The notes below the pieces were generated by a model. The model searched no databases. It was given only the letters and a program-made list of their open reading frames with translations, and was not told the origin of the DNA. Of a stretch of DNA of 64,000 nucleotides, positions 35,872 to 46,888 are shown piece by piece (the stretch's first letter is position 1; every line of letters begins with the position of its first letter). Origin of the DNA: Eutreptiella sp. 'Long Island Sound 2002' (Eukaryota; Euglenozoa; Euglenophyceae; Eutreptiales; Eutreptiaceae); the NCBI GenBank assembly GCA_964036045.1, contig OZ038379.1, positions 81,188,562-81,252,561 on the forward strand, written 5' to 3'. The translations under genes were made by a program, and so were the position numbers.

Positions 35872-36440
35872 CCGCTGGTCCCGAAGCCCAGAAAGCGGCC
35901 CTCATGGGGCGCGCCGGCGCCCTTGCACACGCGCCCCCCGCAGCCTGGCCTGCGCGGCGCGCGTGCCCCTGGCGCGCCCGCCGACCCCATGGACTGGGGC
36001 TCTCAGGGCCGCCCCCGGCCACCGGCCTGTCCGCTCGCGACGCCCCGCGGCCCCCACAGGCCCCGCACCCGCATGGCGCCGCTTCCACCTTGGCCGCCCG
36101 CCGCTACCCACGCGCCCGGCCCCGGCCTTCGCCCCGGGGCCACGCTTCCAGCTTGCCGCTGGTCCCGCGGCCCACAGTGGGGCCCGCATCGGGCGCGCGG
36201 ACGCCCTTGCACACGCGCCCCCCACGGCCAGGCCTGCGCGGCGCGCGTGCCCCCGGCGCGCCCGCCGACCACATTGAGTGGGGCTCTCAGGGCCACCGCC
36301 GGCCGCCGGCCGGTCCGCCCACACCGCCCCGCAACCGCAACGGGCCCCGCACCCGCATGGTGCCGCCTCCGCCTCCGCCGCCCGCCGCTAGCCATGCTCC
36401 CGGCCCAGGCCTGGACCCCCCCGCCGGCCGTGCCGCGCGG
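35872..36440. repeat. 284-bp tandem dimer next to the satellite
   Basis: CCGCTGGTCCCG at 35,872 recurs at 36,156. Both copies continue with GCCCTTGCACACGCGCCCCC, GCGGCGCGCGTGCCCC and GGGGCTCTCAGGGCC. The two units differ by scattered substitutions. No gene is supported. Confidence 0.85.
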
Positions 36441-36884
36441 CCTCCCGCACACGGGACACAGGGACGGGCACCAGGGGATAGACCATACATAGTCCCCGCC
36501 CCCTCCACCCCCTTACTCCACCTCCGCACGGGACGTAGCACCCTCCCCTGTCGCGGGGGAGTGGCGGCTGGAAGCAAGGGGAACCGAGGCCCCGCAGGTC
36601 CCTGGACGGGTGGTCCCTCCATCCCGCCCCCCATCCCGCCTCCGCTTCGCACAGGTGCGCGCACCCTCCCCCCACGGCGGGGGAGGGAACCAGGGTCACA
36701 CGGGCAGGTGGTCCCTCTCACAGCGACGCGGCCCCCCCCCCAGACAGAAGGCGGAATCCCCGCCCCCCCCTCGGTCGTTGTCGGCACACGCCCGGCCAGC
36801 GTGACGCCGGCCGACTGCTCCCTTGCGCCCTGCCCAGGGAGAGCGTGTCTGGCAATTTCTCCCGCCGGCACGTGCTGGGTGCCA
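36441..36884. other. GC-rich spacer, no gene seen
   Basis: Contains two diverged copies of a segment of roughly 130 bp ending in GGTGGTCCCTC (about 36,607 and 36,709) and C-tracts. Open frames are Pro/Arg-rich and differ on each strand. Nothing else is recognised. Confidence 0.5.
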
Positions 36885-37090
<206 letters not shown>

Positions 37091-40000
37091 ACCCTTACCT
37101 GCACTGATTGGCCAGCTCCCGTGGTTGCGCCTCTTCCGCCACTGCAGCGGCCAGGCCGCAGGTTCGGCCCCCACCGAAGACGTGGCGAGCCTACTTATAG
37201 CATTGGCCCGCGCGTCAACCCCCGGACCACTCAGCATGCCGCTCCTCCTCTCTCCCCGCCTCTAGCCGACCGGACTGGCGCCCCCCAGGGGTAAGTCGTT
37301 ACAATGGTGAGGCGACCGCACACTCTTCACTACCACGCCGCACAGTACCGCTGTTGCCACGCCGATGCCACCTGCGAGCCGCCATCATACGCACCACCGC
37401 AACCGCAAGGCGATGGTCAGAGGGTAGACTATGTACATGCCCGCAGACACGGTTCCTCTAGTTTGTTAACGGGGCCAGGGGATGCCCCCACGCGCCCCCT
37501 GAGTTGTTAGAGGGGTCAGGGGGACACCCCAGTACCGCCATGCATCCCCGCTGCCCCCCCACTGTACGGTTCCCCAGTACCGCCGCGTACCCCCACCGTA
37601 CGGACCCCAGTACCGCCGCGTATACCCCCAAGACGCCAGTGCACCGCCACCTTGAACTCCGCGTTCCCCCCGTGAGTGCTCTTCCCAGGGTGCCACGCCG
37701 TCTCCCGGACGCCTGCCATACTGTCCACCTGACGACCTCGCCGTCACATCCCTCCACGCACACATCATCGCTTCGTCACCGCCCCCGGGGCCTGCAGGCC
37801 CCCCCCGCAACCCCGTGTAACACTCCCAGGGGGCGCTGTAACGCCGTAACCCCCAGACAACTCCGTGCACCCCGGTGTATCCCGAGCAACCAATCCCAAT
37901 ACTGCCGTAGCAAGGCCGCCAGTAGAGACCCCGGTGCCATGGGAATACCCTACAGGGGCTTTGGCCTTATTACCCTGGTCGGGACGACCCATGACACCGC
38001 ACTGTTGTATGCGGCGACCCGGGGCAGGCGGGTGAAGCATCCCTGTCCGACCCCCATGCACGGGGGCAGTACGGCTCACCATCAGGCCGGCATGACCTGT
38101 CACATCGCGTTGGCCGTCATACGCCGCCTGCCAGTACCGCACAATCAGGCCATGAGGGCACTGCTTCTCAGGCGCTACCCCCTCCGCTGCGTCCAGCGTA
38201 GGGACGGTAGCAGGTGCACCCACAATTCCTAACCCCATCAATCTGCATCACCCCCAGCCCCAACCACGCCGTCACCATTTCCTCGGTGATGCCACAACCA
38301 GAGTATCCGCGAGTCGCCCTCCAGAGCCGCCCACCACAGCAGCAGGGGCAGGGCTGCCGACGGCGCTCCAGGGCACCGTACCCCTTCCACTCGGACGCTC
38401 TTCAGGCCACCCTGGATTGTCTTCCAGGCACTTGAGGACATCTGTCCAGAGTGCCTCAGTGCCCACCTTGCCTTAGGCCACCCCTCATCGGCACGCCCCT
38501 TGCATGTCGCGCATAGTGGGACGGAGGCAGATTGATGAACCAAAACTGACGCTGTTTCCTCGCACCCGTGGCATCGCTGCGGAAGCACAGACCGCGACGG
38601 AATGCAGCTACCATCACAACACTGTGACCATAGGTCCTGCCATACATCGCAGCACGCGTCCTGGAGTCCGAGCAAAGCACCCGCCAGCGTGCGTGCTGTG
38701 GCACAACTGAAGAGGCTGCGCCTGGCTTCCTCCCACGTGGACACCGGGCGGAGTATCGGTCGCCCGTCAGGCATCACGGGTAGGCTCTCAAGCAGCCGGG
38801 GCCACCGCGCAACTTTGGGGCTGTGTGTGCCATGCGCCAGGAGCTCCCAACGGTAGTCTCGTAAGACCTCCCCGATGACATCAACCCCGTCCTGCCCTGG
38901 GCCCCTGGCGGATGCTAGAACCAAGCTTTGTCAGCCCGCCCGAGCCTCAGTGACCGCCGCGAGGCCCAGGGTGTCAAGGGTGTGACGGGCATCAGCACCC
39001 ACGTGGTCGTCCCCCTCTGGCACAGAGAACATGGCCTCCGTGATGTGGCCTTGCGCGTCATCGCCCTGTACCCTAGCCAGCTGCTTGGAGCCCACTAACA
39101 CTGCCATGGACCGCCGCTCCGTGACCGCTGGTATGGCTCGTCGCGGCTGCCGGTCATACAGCCACAACGTACCCACGTCAAGTACGACAGCCACCGCCAG
39201 GACTGGGAGACTGCACAGAGGTTGCTGAAGGACCGGCAGCACCTCGCGAGGCCAGCCCATGATATTCCCCACAGCTGGATGCTTGGCGTACACCTGGAGC
39301 CAGAGATCACTCTGGCCGTCAGGGCCTCTCACCATGGTACCACGCACCAGGGCCCACGATTGCTCTGACACCACGCGGGACCACTCCCTGAATGCCGTGA
39401 AGTCCCGTGCCACCCAGGAACCGATCCACAGGTCGAAGGCCTGCGCCACCGCCGCCATCCAGTGAGGGAACAAGGACATGGCATCTTCCTGCGCAATGCA
39501 CGACCGTGGCACCAGCGGTGCGTGCAGCAGTGCCCTCTGAAAGGCTGCCCGCAGGTCGCTGGGGAGGCCGGCAAACGGGTTCCACGGCGGACGCTGCTGG
39601 ATCCTCCCTGCCGGCGGGCCGAAGGGTGTGTCACCTCGCAGGAACGCGTATACCGCCCTCCTTCGATCTTGCATCGGCAGCTGCATGATCTGGGTGAGCC
39701 GATGGTTCCTGCGGGCATACACATCTTCCCCAATCTGGACCATGTCCTCCACAAAGAGCCTGGCCTTTGCAGGGCCCCGGGACGACGCCGCTTGCACCGC
39801 AGTGAACAGCCGCTTCAGGTCCCCGGGGACGACACCCGCGATCAGGGATTCAGTCCACCTGCAGCCATGCTCCCTCCACGCCACGAACTCCACCGCCCTG
39901 TCTGTCAGGGCAAGCTCCGCCGTGAACTTCTCCACACGCCTGCACAGGAGCCCAGCCACCTCCTCGTCCCGCGCACACAGTAGGCGCATGTGGCCAATGT

Positions 40001-42517
40001 CCTCCTCTGGTCCCCCATAGAAGATACAGGGGTGGGCCGTACCCGTGAGCTTCTGTCTCCACCGTCGCATGACCTGCATGGTGGACAAGCGACCGTCACG
40101 TGCCCGCAGCATATTTCTGTGCGTGGTGTACAGCTCCCAGGGGCACCGCCTCGCAGGCGCCAGCCAGTGGCGTGTGCGCCCTGGTGCGTGCCGCTAGCCA
40201 ACACCACTACATCTCCCGGACCCGCTGAAGGGCTTGCATGGATGGCACACGCGGCTCGAGCTCTCCATTATCCCCCGGCACCAAGATGATGGCGTGCCTC
40301 CTTTGGCAAGACGAGATGGACAGGCGGGGCCAGTGCACAGGCCGCGGCAGAGTCTGGCGCTTCAAGCGGGACCGCCGCGAAGTGCGAGCTCTGCCTCACC
40401 ACCCGGTGGTGCGGCCCCCCGACTCGGCGTGGCAGCCGCCGCAGCCCCTCCACTATCCAGCTCAGTGTGTGCTGGTTGACCAGATGTGATGTCGGCCCCT
40501 TGATGCAATGGTACAGGGCCTCCTGCGCCCTGCGGAGATGCGCTCCTATGACGGACGCATCCACCACGTGCACCGTGCATGCTGACGGGGGCGTGTGCAA
40601 CAGGTATGCCGCCGGGCCGATGATCTCCGCCTCCGGGACCGTGCCGTAGATGGCACCCGTCCACGTTTGTGGCGTTGTCTCCCTGGGGCGACGCGTCAGA
40701 CCATGTGACTTTAGTTGCCACCGGCACCAAGCAGTACCGGTGAGGTTCCAGCCACGCCACGTCGGAGTTGGGGCTCTGCACCACCTTTCCAAGGGACGCC
40801 GCACTGGAGGCCGTGAGCTCTGGGGACAGGACTACCTTCGGCCGATACACGGCGTGTGTTCTCCAGGCCAGGTCACATCCACAGACTGACTTGATGGCGT
40901 CCAGGGCGGTGGTATACTCCGCCCCCCAAACCGTTGGGGAGCAGGGGGGCTGGTACACCACAACAGATCCCTGTTCCACCGCGCCGCCATCACGCAACGA
41001 CGTGCCGGCGACGTGCGGATCGTGCCGCACGTTGGACATCCAAACCACTTCCGGGACCGAGTACTCATCCGGATCCGGGACAGGGCTCGCTGGTAGCAGG
41101 AGGACCATTGCCCACTCGCTGCACCCGTGCACCGCCGCGCATGCCCTGGAAAACGCTGGCCGCCCGTGCACAACCCACAGTGGTGACGGGTTTATGCCGC
41201 CCCCGGCGAGTGGAGATAGTAGGGGAACGGACGCCGGATCGTCTTGCTGCTGGTAACCCTCAAAGACGTCCCCGAACAGAAACAGGAGGGCGGCTAGCGG
41301 GACGAACGGCATGGATAGCCCCGGGTTGACTGGGTCCCATCCTTCCTCCCTGTACCCGCCCACCACATACACGTCCCGCGCAGTGGACTGTCTATTGCGT
41401 TTGCTGGCCTTCTTTCGGCGCACCGGGTGTATTAGCCGGTGAGTCAACGGACTAGGCAGCTGCGGCCGAAAGATTCCGCGGAGCCCCGTGAACCACACGG
41501 GGTCCAGCTGATGGGGCCCTACTCCTCCGTGCGGAAGGTGCGGGTGGTCCTCATGACACTCCTGGAGCTGGACAGCCCAGTGCCCAGGCGCAGGACAGGG
41601 GAGCCGCGCATGCAGGAGGTCATTTGCGGGATCAGCCAGGGACTGTACCGCCGCATCTGTGCGGGGCCCCGAGAGAACGCATATGTCTCTACCCTTGAGG
41701 GTATAGGATTGAGACACCCACTTCCGCCCCGCCCACTGCACTTGCGGCAGATGGGCGTGTACACACGAGTACACTGACTATGGCATGAGAAGTCCTACGC
41801 GCGACGTCCCCATCGCCCGGAGTACCCTGTCCACCCACGTATTGCCAGCGTGTGTGGCGAATGAAGCCGAGGGCACCATGAACTGCCCGCACACTCCGTA
41901 CGTACATTTCACGTGCATGTCCCGGAGCATGGCCCGCAGCTCATCCAGAACTGTCGTCGACCTCTGGTGGGTGAGTTGAGCCATGGTCGCCACGACGGAG
42001 TCGCGGCAGATAACCTGGACATCCGCCAACTGTAACCCATGACCCGACCGCACCGCTACGTTGGACAGGTCCTTGGGCAGCTTCTTGAATTGCAGGGCTG
42101 CAGCCTTGATGGCAGTATTCAGCTTGATCACCGCCTCCGCCGTGTCGGACAGGTAGGGCGCCGCGTACTGCACGATGCCTCCAACCACAGCCGCCATCAC
42201 CTCATGAGGCACCGATGCCGGCCCCAACGTCTTCTTGCACCAGCCCAGCAGAGCTTCACACCGGAGTACATGTTTCTCCTTCATGGTCGCCACCCCCCTG
42301 GGATCGAGGCGCAGGCCCAAGTATGGTACCGTGCCCTTGGCACGTAAGCATACCCATGGGGCCGCCGTGTCCCCTGGGCTCAGGCACACCATGATCGAAT
42401 GGATGCGAGCAGTGCCGACGTTGAGGGACATGCCCATGTCCGTGAGATACCGCGCTATCGCCGCTGCATACTCCAGGAATTGCGGCAGGGAGTGCGCTAT
42501 CAACGGGAGGTCATCAT
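37091..42517 (-). mobile_element. LINE copy C: truncated at both ends
   Basis: Matches copies A and B from the RT motif C (about 42,515) through the RNase H-like region, finger and Cys-rich tail to the ORF2 stop at 38,238, then about 1.15 kb of the 3' untranslated region. The last kilobase of that region and the ATGACT tail seen in copies B and D are absent; the homology stops at a (TA)n run. The 5' truncation at about 42,515 is typical of incomplete target-primed reverse transcription. Confidence 0.85.
38238..42517 (-). pseudogene. LINE copy C ORF2: RT palm/thumb, RNase H-like, finger, Cys-rich tail
   Basis: Begins at HDDLPLIAHSLPQFLEYAAA, the RT motif C with both Asp retained. Open pieces are 41,778-42,545, 40,362-41,774, 38,931-40,112 and 38,238-38,924. 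The last two share a frame and are split only by a TGA at 38,931, where copy B has Gly (ARAGGQRLVLAS). The finger near 40,030 is damaged by a short deletion: CIFYGGPEEDIGHMRLLC, with the second Cys changed to Tyr. The tail shows a second Cys/His cluster, QRCHGCEETASVLVHQ then PLCATCKGRAD (about 38,590-38,490), a possible treble-clef zinc site, and ends ...GDGVVGAGGDAD. It lacks the ASHGIPTWTGAI-type segment present in copy B. Confidence 0.8.
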
Positions 42518-42965
42518 GAAGCGGTACCCAGAACCTATGGCCCATGGCCCGGTGGCCTGTGAGCTGTCACACCCGTGCGGAAGCCGTTGACACCGGCTGT
42601 CAGCGGGATATCGCTGTTTTCTAACCCGCGAAATCTGGAATCCAATTTCTAACCATTAAATCGATGTGGAATTACCATAATTTTACAGTCTTGGTCGATT
42701 TGCGGTTAGAAATCGGTGAGATACCCGATTTCTACCGCAATTTCTAATTGTCGTGAAATTGCCGCCTGACGTCATCTGTTCCGTGCACTGCATTAGATGA
42801 TTCTGTAAAACGATCTTTTTGGAAGTTAAGACTGAAAGACTCTTCGAGTGATCCGCAATTTTTTCCTTGATAAAACGCATCGCGTCCCAGATTTTTTCCA
42901 GAAAATCTGGGCGGCCGAATGCGCTTTGAACCCCCAAGTGAAAAAACAAGGGTTACGAGCGTTCA
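42518..42965. other. AT-richer unique segment with an imperfect hairpin
   Basis: Composition changes sharply from the GC-rich LINE. At 42,702-42,738 GCGGTTAGAAATCGG pairs with CCGATTTCTACCGC (one bulged T) around a short loop. Related AATTTCTAA words occur on both sides (about 42,634 and 42,738). It may be a remnant of a MITE-like element. An 88-codon open frame on the minus strand (42,683-42,949) has no support. Confidence 0.5.
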
Positions 42966-43581
42966 AGCGCCCAAGGACGAATTAACATGCCTCATAGGCA
43001 CTGTGTACGAGGTTTTGCCCCCCAGAGTCATAGGATGAGGCCAAAGGATCCCAACTCCATAGGCCCAAAGGGTTATTTATTTTGAGTGTTTTCCAAGAAA
43101 TGGGCAATCTCACGTACTTGGCGTCCAAGTACGTGTAGAAGTATGTTGAGTTGGCGTTTTCTCCCTCTTTGCTTGCCTCTACATCCGGGGCATATCACTT
43201 GTCTTCCCCGGATAGTACATATATGATCTCCATATATATATTGGCAATATATTTTGCGTGCATGCTAAAATTCGGCTTTCCGAAGGGAGGTCGATTTTCG
43301 ACCAAAGCACTTGCATGCGTGTTAAGGGACCAACGTTACTCTAGAATATAGGCACACTTTGATTCTAGGCCACTAGGTTGGGTGTAGAAGGCGAGGGTAG
43401 GGTTGTATGCCATATTTGGTGTCTGTTTATATACCGTTTGGGGTATATTTGGGTTCTGGCTCTTGCTCCGTGAGTTCTCTTAGTTTTCCAAAATCAACTT
43501 CCCAAAAGTTCCTTCATCCTTCCAAACCCCTTCCTGAGTATCCCACAACGCGGGCACGATGAGCATCATTCATGATTACAA

Positions 43582-43604
43582 TAAATGAACAGAGTGTTCA
43601 TTTA
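43582..43604. other. Perfect 10-bp stem, 3-base loop hairpin (also at 47,506-47,528 and 50,317-50,339)
   Basis: TAAATGAACA and TGTTCATTTA surround GAG. All three copies, one in each direct repeat, are identical. It might be a stem-loop processing or termination signal or a protein-binding palindrome. Confidence 0.85.
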
Positions 43605-43997
43605 GCATGCCTGCACAACAAAATACTGCAGGGCCTGCCAACAACAACCGAAAATATGCATGCCGAAAAATATACATGACACTCCATAACAAAAATGTAA
43701 TCTTTCAGGCGTGTCCTGCATGCAATATTATCCTGTGAAACTGCAACGCAATCTGTGTGCTGTCTCAGTGCGCGTGCTTGCTGTCAACGTGCGCGCGCTC
43801 TGTCTGTTTGCGCTTCTGTTTTCTGTTTCTGACTCTGACACTGGATTCTGTTCTAAAGGGGGGAATGTCACATTGGTGTGTGGGTCTGATGCCCAGGGTA
43901 TTGCACTCCCCTCCCAAAACGTTTCATGGGGGCACCAACAGTAGACCCCTGAAATGTTTGAAATAAAAACTGATACCCTGGCATCTGTCACACTTAC

Positions 43998-44171
43998 CTT
44001 ACCAACCCCAAACTCCATGTGGTCCTTCATGGGCCTTATGTCCCTGTAAACTACCCCACAGTCCTCTCTATACTGTTTACTATTGACATGGTATCTAATA
44101 CGTCGTGGTCCCAAAAATCGTAACATGGGCCACCTGCAAAAATCTCGCGACAGTCAGCAATTTCGTAGTTG
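43998..44171 (-). other. Candidate internal exon in R1 (minus strand)
   Basis: The 3' splice site is a long pyrimidine-rich tract ending TTTTCGTTTTGTCAG just before 44,171. The 5' splice site is GGTAAG|GTAAGTG, with the last exon base at 43,998; it matches the AAG|GTAAGT consensus exactly. The 174-bp exon begins NYEIADCREIFAGGPCYDFW and then reaches a stop (...NSIERTVG), because 7 bp present in R2 are missing here. A weaker acceptor lies within it (TTTTTGCAG before GTGGCCCATG). The product is not recognised. R1 is probably a broken copy of the R2 exon. Confidence 0.4.
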
Positions 44172-44503
44172 CTGACAAAACGAAAACACAAAAACAACAC
44201 AAAGAAACAAATCGAGAAATACCTACAACGGACAGCCTGCAAACAGAACCCCTGCACAAACCAGCAGTACACAGTAAAAGATGAGCCCTGCCTTTCAGAA
44301 GAAACTGCAGTGCACTGCCATTCATGCTGATATACTGAACCGAGTGTGTCATCTGTTTCGGTACGGGTATTGTTGTTGCTTGACATGCGACTTGGTGAAA
44401 AAGACTACAACAACAAGGTAATGGGCATACTGCAAGGCACTCTGCAGAACGTGCAGTGTTCCGTGGTGCCTGGGCTGCTTTAGTGTTTTCCCCCGCAGAC
44501 AAA

Positions 44504-46888
44504 GGTAGGTAGGTAGGTCGACTCGGGACTGGGGTTGCCCCGCAGGGGGGACTTACCAAGGGGCTTTTGCTCACCCACCCACGGCCCTACCGCATGTGCC
44601 CCAACAAAGCGGCTCCCCCACATGGGGGAACGGCGCGGTCGCCGCGAGCAGTACCCTACAGCGGGTTCTGCCCAGAGAGGTAACCCATGTTCGACCGAAG
44701 TCTCACATTCCTCTCCTTCGGGCGGATGATAAGAGGGGGAGGGTCCCACCGCACATCCTCATCAATCCCCGGATTCTGGGGCCCAGGGGCCGGGAGCCAG
44801 GCCAAAGGCCCTGTCCTGCAGGCACCCCCACCTGGGTTGGTTTTCAGTAGGTGTGAGGCGACTTGAGGAAGCACGTGCTACGGGACTCGCATGCCGTGGC
44901 GCACACTCACAGCTCCTGACTCGGTCGAGCTTGCGCTCTCCCGGGGGGCCGGGGGTTCGAAGTAGGTCGTTGTGGCCGGTCGGTCGGTCGTATGGTACGG
45001 TTGCGGTGTAGTTTGTTAATGTAGGTTGGTCGGTTGCGTGATGGTAGAGCCAAGTTTTGTTCGTTGGCATGGTCGTCGGCGGGCGCGGCGCACGACGGTG
45101 TCACCAACCCTTTGGACGCCGTTTCCGTTTCGACCCGTGCACGCCTGGCTGGTTTGATGTTGGCCGGCTTGCGTGTGGTCTGTTTACGGTCAAGTGGCGG
45201 CTGCAGCTGCGGTGTTGTTTGTTTGCGGTCGTCTTGGCCGCCTCATGGTCGGCTTGGATTGCGTGGGTTCCATTGCGCGGCTGCCGGTGGTCGTCCCGCC
45301 GAATGTTGTTTATGCAGCTGGCATGTCCGTGTCGGTGCCGGTCAGTGGCGTCGTGGTTTGTCCAAGTGTATTGTTGTGTAGTTTGTTACCGTTGGTTGGT
45401 CGCGTTTGTATTGGCAGCGTTGCGGTGTTCTGCTGTGTTCGTGGGTACGGTCGTCGCTCGGCGTGGCGCACCACGGTGTTGCCAACCCGTTGGGCGCCGT
45501 TTCCGTTTCGACCCGTGCACGCCTGGCTGGTTCGGCGTTGGCCGGCTTGCGTGTGGTCTGTTTACGGTCAAGTGGTGGCTGCAGCTGTGGTGTGGTTGGT
45601 GCGCGGTTGTCGTGGCCGCCTCATGGTCGGCCCGGTTCGTGTGGGTTCCGTTGCGCTGCTGCTGGTGGTCTTATCGTCAAATCCTGCCCGTTTAGCCAGC
45701 ACGTTTATGTCTGCATCAATTTGTTGCGTCTTGGTTTGTACAAGTGTCGTGTAGTGTAGTTTGGGAACGTTCGTGGGCCGCGTCTGCAGCGGTAGAGTCA
45801 CAGTATTCCTCTGTGTTTCTGGCCATGGTGGTCGGGGGGCGCGGCTCGCCACGGTGTCGCTAGCTCGTTGGACGTCGCTCTCGCACCGGCCCATGCACGC
45901 CCGGCCAGCTTGGCGCTCGTCGGTGTGCGCGCGGTCTGTTCACGGTCACGTTGCGTCCGCTGTAGTGGTTCTGGCGGTGTGTGGTCGTGTTAGTCGCCTC
46001 TTGGTTGGTTTGTTGGGCGTTCGCTCCTTGTCGTCGCAGCGGGCGCTCGCGCAGTCGGATCCGTTGTGTGCAGGTGTTCCGCTTGTTGCGATGTTGGTCG
46101 GTGCCAGGTGTGTGGGGCCGGCACGGTACCCTTGTACTGTGCGCCGCCCGCCCACCACGGGGGGGAAAAGCCATGACAAGTGGTCGGACGGCCGTGCCCT
46201 GTTCCCTGCCCCGCCCTGGCAGTGTTGCATGCACAATTCATTATCCGGTATTTCGTGGTGCTCCGTAGCCGTATTTCCAGTTTCGCTTGTGCCACTCATA
46301 TGTACACCCCCCGTCGGTGGCAAGGCCCCGCCGGTCCCCCTCGGTGTGTCCCTGTGCTCCCCATCGGAGCCCCAGGGTGTTGTTCCAGCTCGGTGGTGCT
46401 GTGCTCGTGCTCGTGCCTGTCTGTCTGCCGTGCGCCTTCTCGTGTCGTGCGTTGCGGGTCATTCGGGTGGCGTGTCTGTATCACGGTGCTGGATGTGGTG
46501 GGTAGGATGCTTAGGGTGGTTAGGCTTGTGCTGTGGTGTCGGGACGCTCCGTCTGACGTGGCGGGTTGGGCTCGGCGTAACACATCCGTGCCTGTTGGCA
46601 GGGGGGTCGGCGCGGCCCCGTGTGGTGAGCTTGTCGCCCCCCGCATGCCCCGGGTAGGGGTGTGGAGGACAGGAGTACCAGGCAGTGTTGCAGCCCCCCT
46701 CCCTCTCATGGACGCTGTTAACTGTCTGCGGGGAGTGTGCCCCCCGTACCATTCGCATAGGTTATACGTGTCGTAACCTTGCGCGTCCCAGGCGCTCAAC
46801 TCCCCGGAGGAGGTGCGCGCTGATCCCCGCGGTGCACTTATCTCCGGATGCTCACCCTGGACGGTAATACTCTGGCCGGTGGTTCGTT
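44504..46888. other. Segment between R1 and R2, no gene supported
   Basis: GC-rich left part (44.5-44.95 kb) with a GGTA tandem at its left edge, then the 378-bp tandem repeat, then GT-rich unique sequence to 46,888. Open frames on both strands overlap and lack recognisable domains. Confidence 0.5.
45008..46100. repeat. 378-bp tandem repeat, about three degenerate units
   Basis: GTTTCCGTTTCGACCCGTGC occurs at 45,121 and 45,499 (378 bp apart), and a more diverged version lies near 45,875. Each unit also carries GTAGTTTG..., a CGGCG-rich block and GTGTGGTCTGTTTACGGTCA. 378 bp is a multiple of 3, so open frames carry through, but they exist in more than one frame. Confidence 0.85.

Larger units (their letters stand above)
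42966..44503. repeat. Direct repeat R1 (about 1.54 kb)
   Basis: From GCGCCCAAGGACGAATTAAC to CCGCAGACAAAG. Repeat R2 matches it at an offset of 3,924 bp with few differences. R1 stops at 44,503 at a short GGTA tandem and unrelated sequence, whereas the unit context continues to the right of R2. The unit contains a 10-bp perfect hairpin and a candidate minus-strand exon. Confidence 0.9.

Noticed and set aside
28694-36277. Very long open frames (1,355, 969 and 711 codons) on the plus strand and many on the minus strand in the satellite
   Set aside because: All frames are open because the 23/26-bp unit has no stop triplets; the peptides are low-complexity and no start or domain is convincing.
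43857-43944. Plus-strand peptide GGNVTLVCGSDAQG resembling an immunoglobulin strand
   Set aside because: Short, followed by a stop, and the opposite strand has better splice signals; likely coincidence.
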